Positions 17,951 to 28,149 of a stretch of DNA of 64,000 nt are shown here, piece after piece. Source of the stretch: Mesorhizobium sp. SOD10 (GTDB lineage: Bacteria > Pseudomonadota > Alphaproteobacteria > Rhizobiales > Rhizobiaceae); assembly GCA_000824805.1 (NCBI GenBank), contig CCNA01000002.1:248001-312000 (forward strand). Direction: 5' to 3'. Numbering within the stretch: the first letter of the stretch is position 1; the number at the start of each line of letters is the position of its first letter. The notes under the pieces are model-generated. The model was given only the letters and a program-made list of their open reading frames with translations, searched no databases and was not told the DNA's origin. Position numbers and translations under genes: made by a program.

Positions 17951-19444
17951 TCACTGCCCATTTAGAGTCCGCCGCACCGCATCGCGCCATCCGGCCAGCT
18001 TCGCCCCGCGTGTGGCCGCATCCATCTCCGGCTTGAAGCGCCGCTCCAGCGCCCAGCTCTTGGCGAATTCCTTCGCTTTCGGCCAGACACCCGCTTTCGA
18101 CCCGGCAAGCCAGGCCGCGCCCAGCGCCGTCGTCTCCAGGATCGTCGGACGGTCGACCGGCGCGTCGAGAATATCGGCGAGCCGCTGCATGGTCCAGTCC
18201 GACGCCACCATGCCGCCGTCGACCCTAAGCACCGTCTTGGCCGAGGCGCCTTTCCAGTCCTTGCGCATGGCGTCGAGCAGGTCGCGCGTCTGGAAGGCGA
18301 CCGATTCGAGCGCGGCGCGCGCGAACTCGGCCGGGCCCGAATTGCGCGTCAGGCCGAAGATCGCGCCGCGCGCATCCGCGTCCCAGTGCGGCGCACCGAG
18401 CCCCACAAAGGCCGGCACCAGATAGACTTGTTGCGCCGGATCGGCGGTCGCCGCGAGCGCACCGCTTTGCTCGGCCTTGCCGATCACCTTGATGCCGTCG
18501 CGCAGCCATTGCACGGCGGCGCCCGCGATGAAGATCGAACCTTCCAACGCATAGGTAGTCTTGCCGTTGAGCCTGTAGGCGATCGTGGTCAGAAGCCGGT
18601 TCCTCGAGCGCACGAGATCCGCGCCGGTGTTGAGCAGGGCGAAGCAGCCGGTGCCATAGGTGGATTTCATCATGCCGGGTTCGAAACAGGCCTGGCCGAT
18701 GGTCGCCGCATGCTGGTCACCGGCGACGCCGAGGATCCGCATCTCGGCCCCGAACAGGCCCTTCTCGGTAACGCCGAAATCGTCGGCGCAATCCTTCACC
18801 TCAGGCAGGATCGCTGCCGGTATGTTCAGGATCGAGAGCAGCTCCTCGTCCCAGACATTCTTCTCGATGTTGTAGACCAGCGTGCGCGAAGCGTTTGTCG
18901 CGTCGGTGGCGTGCACTTGGCCGCCGGTCAGCCGCCAGATCAGGAAACTGTCGATGGTCCCGGCAAGCAGTTCGCTCTTCTCGGCGCGCTTCCTGGCGCC
19001 TTTCACCTTGTCCAGCATCCAGGCGATCTTGGTGCCCGAGAAATAGGGATCGAGCAGCAGGCCGGTCTTCTTCGTGAATTTCTTCTCCAGCCCCTGCTTC
19101 TTCAGCTTCTGGCAGAGCGGTGCGGTGCGGCGATCCTGCCAGACGATCGCATTGTGGATCGGCTTGCCGGTCGCCTTGTCCCAGATCACGACCGTCTCGC
19201 GCTGGTTGGTGATGCCGATCACGGCCACGTCGGACGCTGTGCGGCCGGCGGACTTCAGCGCCGCCTTCACTGTGGCGAGAACGCTCGTCCAGATGTCTTC
19301 CGGATCGTGCTCGACCCAGCCGGAGGCGGGATAATGCTGCGCGAATTCCTGCTGGCCGGTGCCGACGACCTTCATCTCACCGTCGAACAGGATCGCCCGG
19401 GTCGATGTGGTACCTTGGTCGATCGCCAGCACAAAACCGCTCAT
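17951..19444 (-). CDS. glpK: Glycerol kinase
   Basis: Phosphorylates glycerol to glycerol 3-phosphate with ATP. The 497-residue FGGY-family protein has the N-terminal phosphate loop [14 protein letters not shown], the [12 protein letters not shown] motif, and the C-terminal [20 protein letters not shown] and [11 protein letters not shown] signatures. The ATG at 19444 has GGAGGGAC upstream, and the extra in-frame leader up to 19525 is not conserved. It is the last catabolic gene of the glp operon, 90 bases after glpV. Confidence 0.97.
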   Translation of the reverse strand: MSGFVLAIDQGTTSTRAILFDGEMKVVGTGQQEFAQHYPASGWVEHDPEDIWTSVLATVKAALKSAGRTASDVAVIGITNQRETVVIWDKATGKPIHNAIVWQDRRTAPLCQKLKKQGLEKKFTKKTGLLLDPYFSGTKIAWMLDKVKGARKRAEKSELLAGTIDSFLIWRLTGGQVHATDATNASRTLVYNIEKNVWDEELLSILNIPAAILPEVKDCADDFGVTEKGLFGAEMRILGVAGDQHAATIGQACFEPGMMKSTYGTGCFALLNTGADLVRSRNRLLTTIAYRLNGKTTYALEGSIFIAGAAVQWLRDGIKVIGKAEQSGALAATADPAQQVYLVPAFVGLGAPHWDADARGAIFGLTRNSGPAEFARAALESVAFQTRDLLDAMRKDWKGASAKTVLRVDGGMVASDWTMQRLADILDAPVDRPTILETTALGAAWLAGSKAGVWPKAKEFAKSWALERRFKPEMDAATRGAKLAGWRDAVRRTLNGQ

Positions 19445-19534
19445 TCCGTCCCTCCGCTTTTCATGCAACAGGGGAGACGGCCAAGCCGCCTCCCCTGCAT
19501 TTCCTACGCGGGCGAACGCGCCCACGTCATGCAG

Positions 19535-21259
<1,725 letters not shown>

Positions 21260-21336
21260 GTGTCTCCTCCAGTCTTAGGTTTCAGTTTCGATCCGGAGCG
21301 GGCCGCCAGCACGCGGCCGCTTCGGCTATTCCCCCT

Positions 21337-21624
21337 CTATACGTATCGGAATACGCCAATCGCGTAGACCACCGAGAGAGCGAGAGCCCACCACAGGTTG
21401 GGCCCTACCAGGCCCAGCCAAGCGAGATGGATGAAGGCGCTGCCGAGCAGCGAAATGAAGAGGCGGTCGCCGCGCGTCGTCTCGAAGCGCAGCACGCCGA
21501 TGCGCGGATTGCCGCCGGGCGAGACATATTCCCAAACGCCCATGCCGCAGAGCATCAGCGCAATCACGATGAAGAAAGCGGCCGTCGGCCACGTCCAGGC
21601 CATCCAGGAGAAGTCGAAATTCAT
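21337..21624 (-). CDS. glpU: DUF2160 membrane protein of the glycerol transporter
   Basis: A 95-residue protein with three membrane helices (about residues 12-32, 56-72 and 76-92) and the cytoplasmic loop GGNPRIGVLRFETTRGDR. It belongs to the DUF2160 family, which is found almost only next to GlpPQ-type permeases. Its biochemical role is not established. It starts three bases after glpQ ends, so coupling to the permeases is likely. Confidence 0.9.
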   Translation of the reverse strand: MNFDFSWMAWTWPTAAFFIVIALMLCGMGVWEYVSPGGNPRIGVLRFETTRGDRLFISLLGSAFIHLAWLGLVGPNLWWALALSVVYAIGVFRYV

Positions 21625-21627
21625 GGA

Positions 21628-22536
21628 TCACACTCTCCCCAGCGCGAAGCCCTTGGCGATATAGTTGCGGACGAACCAGATCACGAGCGCGCCCGGGATC
21701 AGCGTCAGCACACCGGCAGCAGCCAGCAGCCCCCAGTCCATGCCGGCGGCCGAGACGGTGCGGGTCATCGTGGCGGCGATCGGCTTGGCGTCGGTCGTGG
21801 TCAGCGTGCGCGCGATCAGGAGTTCCACCCATGAGAACATGAAGCAGAAGAAGCAAGCGACCCCGATGCCGCTGGCGATCAGCGGCATGAATATCTTCAC
21901 GAAGAAGCGCGGGAAGGAATAGCCGTCGACATAGGCGGTCTCGTCTATCTCCTTAGGCACGCCGGACATGAAGCCTTCGAGGATCCACACCGCCAGCGGC
22001 ACATTGAACAGGCAGTGCGCCAGCGCCACCGCGATATGCGTGTCGATGAGGCCGAAAGCCGAATAGAGCTGGAAGAACGGCAGCGCGAACACCGCCGGCG
22101 GCGCCATGCGGTTGGTGAGCAGCCAGAAGAACAGGTGCTTGTCGCCGAGGAAGCGGTAGCGCGAAAAGGCGTAGGCGGCGGGCAGCGCGACCGCCACCGA
22201 GATTACCATGTTCATCACCACATAGGTAATCGAATTGATATAGCCCGAATACCAGGACGCGTCGGTGAAGATGATCTTGTAATTGCGCAGCGTCGGCTCA
22301 TGCGGAAAGAGCGTCAGGGAGGAGATGATCTCCTGGTTGGTCTTGAAGCTCATATTGATGAGCCAATAGATCGGCAGCAGAAGCACGATGATGTAGATCG
22401 TCGGCACGATCCACCACCAGCGCGATTCCTCGCCGCGGCGCCGCATCAGCTTGGCCACCTCGTCCTGCGACAGCGTGCTGCCCACCTCGGTGACCGCCGC
22501 TTCGCTCACGCGTGTCGTCTCGTTGGCGCTCGCCAT
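21628..22536 (-). CDS. glpQ: Glycerol ABC transporter permease
   Basis: A 302-residue inner-membrane permease with six helices after a cytoplasmic N-terminal tail. The coupling EAA loop is seen in EIDETAYVDGYSFPRFFVKIFMPL, the contact site for the ATPases. It pairs with GlpP, is separated from it by three bases, and belongs to the MalG-like class of carbohydrate permeases. The N-terminal segment before the first helix (about 45 residues) is unusually long. Confidence 0.93.
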   Translation of the reverse strand: MASANETTRVSEAAVTEVGSTLSQDEVAKLMRRRGEESRWWWIVPTIYIIVLLLPIYWLINMSFKTNQEIISSLTLFPHEPTLRNYKIIFTDASWYSGYINSITYVVMNMVISVAVALPAAYAFSRYRFLGDKHLFFWLLTNRMAPPAVFALPFFQLYSAFGLIDTHIAVALAHCLFNVPLAVWILEGFMSGVPKEIDETAYVDGYSFPRFFVKIFMPLIASGIGVACFFCFMFSWVELLIARTLTTTDAKPIAATMTRTVSAAGMDWGLLAAAGVLTLIPGALVIWFVRNYIAKGFALGRV

Positions 22537-22539
22537 CTG

Positions 22540-23406
22540 TCAGCGCTCCGCGTCGTAGTTGGTCATCACGGTGTAGAACACCCACGACAACAACAGGATG
22601 ATCAGGAAGTAGACCAGCGACATGGCCGCCGCCGGACCGAGGTCGAACTGGCCGAGCGCCGTCTTGACGAGGTCGATCGACAGGAAGGTCGTCGAATTGC
22701 CTGGGCCGCCGCCGGTGACCACGAAGGGCTCGGTATAGATCATGAAGCTATCCATGAAGCGCAACAGCACGGCGATCAGAAGCACGCGCTGCATCTTCGG
22801 CAATTGGATGTAGCGGAATACCGCCCAGCGCGAGGCGCCGTCGATCTTGGCCGCCTGATAGAACGCGTCGGGAATGGAGACCAGGCCGGCATAGCAGAGC
22901 AGAACGACCAGGCTGGTCCAGTGCCAGACATCCATGACGATGACGGTGACCCAGGCATCGAACGGATCCTGAACATAATTGTAGTCGATGCCGAGCGCGT
23001 TGACGTAATAGCCGAGCAGCCCGATGTCGTTGCGGCCGAACACCTGCCAGATCGTGCCGACGACGTTCCACGGAATGAGCAACGGCAGCGCCATGAGCAC
23101 CAGGCAAACCGGCACTCCCCAGCCCTTCTTCGGCATGTTGAGCGCGATGAAGATGCCGAGCGGCACCTCGATCGCCAGGATGATGAAGGAGAAGATCTGG
23201 TTGCGCACCATCGCTTCCCAGAAGCGATCGGAGGCAAGCAATTCCTCGAACCACTCGGTGCCGGCCCAGAAGAAGACGTTGTTGCCGAATGTGTCCTGCA
23301 CCGAATAATTGACGACGGTCATCAGCGGTATGACGGCCGAGAACGCCACCAGGACCAGCACCGGCAGCACCAGAAACCAGGCCTTATTGTTCCAGGTCTT
23401 GTCCAT
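22540..23406 (-). CDS. glpP: Glycerol ABC transporter permease
   Basis: A 288-residue MalF-like permease with six membrane helices. The EAA loop is seen in IPDAFYQAAKIDGASRWAVFRYIQLP. It heterodimerises with GlpQ to form the channel. Its ATG abuts the stop of glpT with no gap. Confidence 0.93.
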   Translation of the reverse strand: MDKTWNNKAWFLVLPVLVLVAFSAVIPLMTVVNYSVQDTFGNNVFFWAGTEWFEELLASDRFWEAMVRNQIFSFIILAIEVPLGIFIALNMPKKGWGVPVCLVLMALPLLIPWNVVGTIWQVFGRNDIGLLGYYVNALGIDYNYVQDPFDAWVTVIVMDVWHWTSLVVLLCYAGLVSIPDAFYQAAKIDGASRWAVFRYIQLPKMQRVLLIAVLLRFMDSFMIYTEPFVVTGGGPGNSTTFLSIDLVKTALGQFDLGPAAAMSLVYFLIILLLSWVFYTVMTNYDAER

Positions 23407-24474
23407 CTATGCCCCCATCTCGACGCGCCAGGAACCGGCATAGATGTTGATGCCGGCCGGATCGAAGCGGACCTTCGGATCGGCCGGAACTTCGTCGTCC
23501 TCGCCGATCACCGCGGCAATTTCCCTGCCTTCCAGATTGGCGCGCACGACCTTGTGGCGGCCGACGTCCTCGACCTTGCTGACCTGCACCGCCATGCCTT
23601 CGCGGCCGAGCCGCACATATTCGGGACGGATGCCGAGCTCGACGGTGCCGCCTTCGGCTTTCGGCACTCCGGGTAGTTCGATGCGTTGCGTACCGAGCGT
23701 TGCCGTCCTGCCGTCGAGCGACACCGGCAGCACGTTCATGCCCGGCGAGCCGATGAAATAGCCGACGAAAGTGTGGCGGGGGCGCTCGAAGAGCTCGGCC
23801 GGCGTGCCGATCTGGACGATCTCGCCGTCATACATGACCACCACGCGGTCGGCGAAAGTCAGCGCTTCGGTCTGGTCATGCGTGACATAGACCATCGTGT
23901 AGCCGAAGCGCCGATGCAGTTGCTTCAACTGCGAGCGCAGAACCCATTTCATATGCGGGTCGATCACCGTCAGCGGCTCGTCGAACAGGATGGCGTTGAC
24001 GTCGGAGCGCACCAGGCCGCGCCCGAGAGAGATCTTCTGCTTCTGGTCGGCGGTGAGCCCGCGCGCCTTTTTCTTCGCAAGCGAAGCGAGGTCGATCATG
24101 TCGAGCGTCTCGCGCACCTTGCGGTCGACATCGGCTTCGGGCACGCGACGGTTGCGCAGCGGGAAGGCCAGATTGTCGTAGACGGTCATGGTGTCGTAGA
24201 TGACCGGGAACTGGAACACCTGCGCGATGTTGCGCTCCTGCGTCGACAGGTTGGTCACGTCCCGGCCGTTGAACAGCAACCGGCCATGCGAGGGATGCAG
24301 CAATCCCGAAATGATGTTGAGCAAGGTGGTCTTGCCGCAGCCCGAGGGCCCGAGCAGCGCATAGGCGCCGCCATCCTCGAAGGTGTGATGCACTTCCTTC
24401 AGCGCGAAATCCGAATCCTTCTGCGGATTGGGCAGGTAGGAGTGGCGGATGTGGTTGACCTCGATGCGCGCCAT
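23407..24474 (-). CDS. glpT: Glycerol ABC transporter ATPase with degenerate signature motif
   Basis: A 355-residue MalK-type ATPase. Walker A is GPSGCGKT (residues 42-49), the Q-loop is QFPVIYDTMTV, Walker B is AILFDEP, and the H-loop histidine is present in VTHDQTEAL. The ABC signature is not LSGGQ but LTADQKQKIS, and the D-loop reads TVID in place of SALD. A C-terminal TOBE-like domain follows from about residue 235. It works with GlpS, which has the reverse pattern of intact and lost motifs. The name follows the rhizobial glycerol system, not the E. coli glycerol-3-phosphate permease. Confidence 0.92.
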   Translation of the reverse strand: MARIEVNHIRHSYLPNPQKDSDFALKEVHHTFEDGGAYALLGPSGCGKTTLLNIISGLLHPSHGRLLFNGRDVTNLSTQERNIAQVFQFPVIYDTMTVYDNLAFPLRNRRVPEADVDRKVRETLDMIDLASLAKKKARGLTADQKQKISLGRGLVRSDVNAILFDEPLTVIDPHMKWVLRSQLKQLHRRFGYTMVYVTHDQTEALTFADRVVVMYDGEIVQIGTPAELFERPRHTFVGYFIGSPGMNVLPVSLDGRTATLGTQRIELPGVPKAEGGTVELGIRPEYVRLGREGMAVQVSKVEDVGRHKVVRANLEGREIAAVIGEDDEVPADPKVRFDPAGINIYAGSWRVEMGA

Positions 24475-24484
24475 CGCTTGCTCC

Positions 24485-25564
24485 TCAGGCCGCCAGCTTC
24501 GACGCCGTCACGGCGCGGCCGTTCTGGTCGAACACCATGATGTGACGCGGATCGATGAACACCTCGACCTCGTCGTCCGTCTCGAAATCGAAAATGCCAT
24601 GCGCAAGCATCACCCAGCGCGCATCGGCGAAGTCGAGATGGACGAAGCTTTCTGAGCCGGTGATCTCGGTGATGGTGACCTTGGCCCGCACCGGGACGGC
24701 GCTGGCGTTCGGCCGCTCTAGCGACAAATGATGCGGCTGGAAGCCGATCGTGTAGCTGGCGTCCGCAATGCCGGCGAGCTCCGGCGGCACGGGCAGCTTG
24801 ACGCCGCCTTCGAGCAGGAAGTCCGCGCCTTTCTTCGAGAGCACGATGGTGTTGAGGGGCGGGTCGGCGAAGGTCCGTGCCGTCACCAGGTCGACCGGTT
24901 TGCGGAACACCTCGACGGTCGGGCCGAATTGCGTGACGCGGCCTTCCGAGAGCGTCGCCGTATTGCCGCCGAGCAAAAGCGCCTCGTGCGGTTCGGTCGT
25001 GGCATAGACGAAGATCGTACCGGCGGCGGCAAAGATCTTCGGCAATTCGGCGCGCAATTCCTCGCGCAGCTTGTAGTCGAGATTGGCCAAAGGCTCGTCG
25101 AGCAGCACCAGGCTGGCGTTCTTGACGATCGCGCGGGCAAGCGCGGTGCGCTGCTGCTGTCCTCCGGACAGGTTGAGCGGCGTGCGGTCGAGATAGGGGG
25201 TGAGCTTCAACAGCGCCGCCGCGTTGCGCACTTCCTTGTCGATCTTGGCTTGCTCGACGCCGGCGACCCTAAGCGGCGAGGCGATGTTCTCGTAGACGGT
25301 CATGGCCGGGTAGTTGATGAACTGCTGGTAGACCATGGCGACGTTGCGCTTCTGCACCTTCTGTCCGGTGACGTCCTTGCCGTCGAACCAGACCGAGCCG
25401 GAAGTCGGCGCGTCGAGGCCCGCCATCAGCCGCATCAGGCTGGTCTTGCCGGAGAGCGTCGGCCCGAGGAGCACGTTCAGCGAGCCGTGCTGAAGCGTCA
25501 GCGACACGTCGCGGATGTGCTCCTGCGCGCCGACCGTCTTCGTCACGTTCCTCAGTTCCAGCAT
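24485..25564 (-). CDS. glpS: Glycerol ABC transporter ATPase lacking the H-loop histidine
   Basis: A 359-residue ATPase with Walker A GPTLSGKT, a canonical signature LSGGQQQR and Walker B LVLLDEP followed by the D-loop ANLD. The H-loop region reads FVYATTEPHEAL where VTHDQ is expected, so the switch histidine is missing. I take the ATG at 25564, because GGAGGAGGC sits at good spacing and the adjacent GTG is less likely. It is ten bases upstream of glpT. Confidence 0.92.
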   Translation of the reverse strand: MLELRNVTKTVGAQEHIRDVSLTLQHGSLNVLLGPTLSGKTSLMRLMAGLDAPTSGSVWFDGKDVTGQKVQKRNVAMVYQQFINYPAMTVYENIASPLRVAGVEQAKIDKEVRNAAALLKLTPYLDRTPLNLSGGQQQRTALARAIVKNASLVLLDEPLANLDYKLREELRAELPKIFAAAGTIFVYATTEPHEALLLGGNTATLSEGRVTQFGPTVEVFRKPVDLVTARTFADPPLNTIVLSKKGADFLLEGGVKLPVPPELAGIADASYTIGFQPHHLSLERPNASAVPVRAKVTITEITGSESFVHLDFADARWVMLAHGIFDFETDDEVEVFIDPRHIMVFDQNGRAVTASKLAA

Positions 25565-25603
25565 CACGCCTCCTCCCGGGCCTTGCGCATCAGCGGCCGA
25601 TCC

Positions 25604-27130
25604 TCATTCCGCCGCCGCGACGTGACGGTTGCTCAGTCCGCGCATGAATTCCTCCAGTGCCGCCGCCTGCTCGCGGTTGAAATGCAGGCCGCGCTTGGTG
25701 CGGCGCCACAGCACGTCCTCGGCGGTGACCGCCCATTCGTTCTCGACCAGGTAGCGGACTTCCGCCTCGAAAAGGTCGGCGCCGAAATTGCGGCCGAGAT
25801 CGGCATTCGACTTGGCGAGCCCGAGCAGCTTCTCGGCGCGCGTGCCGTAAAGCCGGGTGAAGCGGCGCGCCAGCCGCTGGTCGAGGAACGGATAGGTGCT
25901 CTTCAGCCTGGCGACCTGGGCATCGAAACCGGTCGCAGGGAAATCGCCGCCGGGCAGCGGCGCGTCATGCGTCCACGGCTTGCCGCGCTTGCCGAGAAAC
26001 CCTTCGATCTTCTCCAGCATCGATTCTGCTAGCCGGCGGAACGTCGTGATCTTGCCGCCGAAGGCGTTGATCAAGGGGGCCATGCCCTCCCCGCCGTCGG
26101 CTTTCAAAACATAGTCGCGCGTCGCCTCCTGCGCCTTCGAGGCGCCGTCGTCATAGAGCGGGCGCACCGCCGAATAGGTCCAGACGATGTCGGAGCGCTT
26201 TACCGCTACCGCGAAATACTCACTCGCCGCGGCGCACAGATAGTCGATCTCGGCGTCGGAGATCTTCACGTCGTGCGGATCGCCCGGATAGTCGCGGTCG
26301 GTGGTGCCGATCAGCGTGAATTCTTCCTCGTAAGGAATGGCGAAGATGATGCGGCCATCCTTGTTCTGGAAGAAATAGGCGCGCGGATCATCGAATTTCT
26401 TGCCGACGACGATGTGGCTGCCCTGCACGAGGCGAACATTGTGGACCTCGTTCTGGCCGACGGCGGCCGAGAGCACGTGATCGACCCAGGGGCCGGCGGC
26501 GTTGACGAGAAGCCGCGCGCGAACCTCCTCGGTTTCGCCGGTAAGCACGTTCTGCACCTTGATGGTCCAGGTCGAACCGTCCCGCCGCGCGCTGACGACC
26601 TTGGTGCGGGTGCGGATAACGGCGCCTCGGTCGGCGGCGTCACGAGCGTTCAGCGCCACCAGGCGCGCGTCATTGACCCAGCCGTCCGAATACTCGAACG
26701 CCTTGCGGAACAACGGTTTGAGCGGCTTGCCGGCCGGATCGCTCGCCATATCCAGCGTCTTCGTCGCCGGCAAGAGCTTGCGCCCGCCGATATGATCATA
26801 AAGGAACAGCCCGAGCCGGATCAGCCAGGCGGGCCTCAGGCCCTTGGCGTAAGGCAGAACGAAGCGCATCGGCCAGATGATGTGCGGCGCGTTCTTCCAC
26901 AGCACCTCGCGTTCCATCAGCGCTTCGCGCACCAGCCGGAACTCGTAGAATTCGAGATAGCGAAGGCCGCCATGGATGAGCTTGGTCGAGCCGGAGGAAG
27001 TCCCGCTCGCCAGATCGTTCATCTCGGCGAGGTAAACTGAAAATCCGCGGCCAACGGCCTCGCGGGCGATGCCGCAGCCATTGATGCCGCCGCCGATGAC
27101 GAAAATGTCATGGATCGGGGATGCGTCCAA
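25604..27130 (-). CDS. glpD: Glycerol-3-phosphate dehydrogenase (FAD, respiratory)
   Basis: Oxidises glycerol 3-phosphate to dihydroxyacetone phosphate at the membrane and passes electrons to quinone. The N-terminal FAD fold is clear: DIFVIGGGINGCGIAREAVGRG followed by DLASGTSSGSTKLIHGGLRYLE. The C-terminal cap includes RFTRLYGTRAEKLL and DVLWRRTKRGLHF. No ATG is available at the start. GGAGG sits five bases before a TTG at 27130, which I choose over the TTG at 27142. It is the first structural gene of the glp operon after glpR. Confidence 0.95.
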   Translation of the reverse strand: MDASPIHDIFVIGGGINGCGIAREAVGRGFSVYLAEMNDLASGTSSGSTKLIHGGLRYLEFYEFRLVREALMEREVLWKNAPHIIWPMRFVLPYAKGLRPAWLIRLGLFLYDHIGGRKLLPATKTLDMASDPAGKPLKPLFRKAFEYSDGWVNDARLVALNARDAADRGAVIRTRTKVVSARRDGSTWTIKVQNVLTGETEEVRARLLVNAAGPWVDHVLSAAVGQNEVHNVRLVQGSHIVVGKKFDDPRAYFFQNKDGRIIFAIPYEEEFTLIGTTDRDYPGDPHDVKISDAEIDYLCAAASEYFAVAVKRSDIVWTYSAVRPLYDDGASKAQEATRDYVLKADGGEGMAPLINAFGGKITTFRRLAESMLEKIEGFLGKRGKPWTHDAPLPGGDFPATGFDAQVARLKSTYPFLDQRLARRFTRLYGTRAEKLLGLAKSNADLGRNFGADLFEAEVRYLVENEWAVTAEDVLWRRTKRGLHFNREQAAALEEFMRGLSNRHVAAAE

Positions 27131-27256
27131 AGGGTCCTCCAACGATTTCGCATTGCACCATTTTTGTGTTTTACGAAACCGTGTTGGGATTATTTCGAAC
27201 TCAAACCGAATGTCAAACGAAATATCACCGCTGCGTGAAACGGCCGTGATGCGCGC
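27131..27256 (-). promoter_or_regulatory. glpR-glpD spacer with likely GlpR operator motifs
   Basis: The AT-rich gap between glpR and glpD contains, on the minus strand, TTTCGTTT (27215-27222) and the symmetrical GTTTCGTAAAAC (27168-27179). Both resemble the repeats upstream of glpR itself. I infer DeoR-type GlpR binding and a possible second promoter for glpD. No promoter boxes can be fixed with certainty. Confidence 0.5.
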
Positions 27257-28024
27257 CTATTCGAGTGCCGTTTCGATCAGCCGGACCTCGGTCTCCTCGC
27301 AGATCCGGCGGATCGATAGGATGTCACAGCGATCGGTGATGAAGGTGTTCACCTGCGAAAGGTGACCGATCCGAACCGGCGCCGTGCGCTCGAATTTGGT
27401 CCGGTCGGAGACCAGGATGACGTGGCGCGCATTGGCGATGATGGCCTGCGCCACCTTCACTTCGCGGAAATCGAAGTCGAGCAGCGCGCCGTCATGGTCG
27501 ATCGCCGAGGCGCCGATGACGGCGTAGTCGACCTTGAACTGGCGTATGAAATCGACGGCCGCTTCGCCGACAACGCCGCCGTCGGAACCGCGCACCACGC
27601 CGCCGGCGATCACCACCTCTATCGTGGGATAGATGCGCATCCTATTGGCGACATTGATGTTATTGGTGATAACCATAAGCCCGTTGCGGTCGAGCAGCGC
27701 CTTAGAGACGGCCTCGGTGGTGGTGCCGATATTGATGAACAGCGAGGCGTTGTCCGGAATGAGTCTGGCCGCGGCGCGGCCGATCGCTTCCTTCTCGTCG
27801 GCCGCGATTTTACGGCGAGCCTCATATTCCATGTTTTCGATGCCGGACGGGAACAACGCCCCGCCATGGACGCGTGTCAGCAAGCGCTGGTCGCAAAGGT
27901 CGTTGAGATCCTTACGGATGGTTTGCGGCGTCACATTGAAATGCGTCGCCAGATCGTCGACCAGAACCCGGCCGTGATCTTTCGCCATCTGGATGATTTC
28001 GGCGTGGCGTGGCGAAAGAAACAT
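27257..28024 (-). CDS. glpR: DeoR-family glycerol operon regulator
   Basis: A 255-residue DeoR repressor. The N-terminal winged helix-turn-helix (RHAEIIQMAKDHGRVLVDDLATHFNV, with recognition helix TPQTIRKDLNDLC) is followed by the sugar-phosphate sensor domain, with NIGTTTEAVSKAL, TNNINVA and FDFREVKVAQAI. Glycerol 3-phosphate is the likely inducer, by analogy with E. coli GlpR. I choose the ATG at 28024 because GGAGG lies upstream within the longer frame. It is first in the operon and probably autoregulated. Confidence 0.92.
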   Translation of the reverse strand: MFLSPRHAEIIQMAKDHGRVLVDDLATHFNVTPQTIRKDLNDLCDQRLLTRVHGGALFPSGIENMEYEARRKIAADEKEAIGRAAARLIPDNASLFINIGTTTEAVSKALLDRNGLMVITNNINVANRMRIYPTIEVVIAGGVVRGSDGGVVGEAAVDFIRQFKVDYAVIGASAIDHDGALLDFDFREVKVAQAIIANARHVILVSDRTKFERTAPVRIGHLSQVNTFITDRCDILSIRRICEETEVRLIETALE

Positions 28025-28038
28025 CCGGCGTCCCTCCA

Positions 28039-28072
28039 TTTTCGTTTTTTCCGTCTATATCGGAAAACGAAA
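28039..28072 (-). promoter_or_regulatory. Inverted repeat upstream of glpR, candidate GlpR operator
   Basis: TTTCG(T)nCCG and CGGAAAACGAAA form an imperfect inverted repeat with a central TCTATAT. It is only 15 bases from the chosen glpR start, so a bound repressor would block transcription of the whole operon. Confidence 0.6.
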
Positions 28073-28149
28073 GCGAAGAAAAGGGATGAGCCGGCTAACG
28101 AAAATCACCTGATTGCAAAAGGCAAACAGAGCGGAACACCTCTACCGCC

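Noticed and set aside
22015..23676. 553-residue plus-strand frame
   Set aside because: Antisense to glpQ, glpP and part of glpT.
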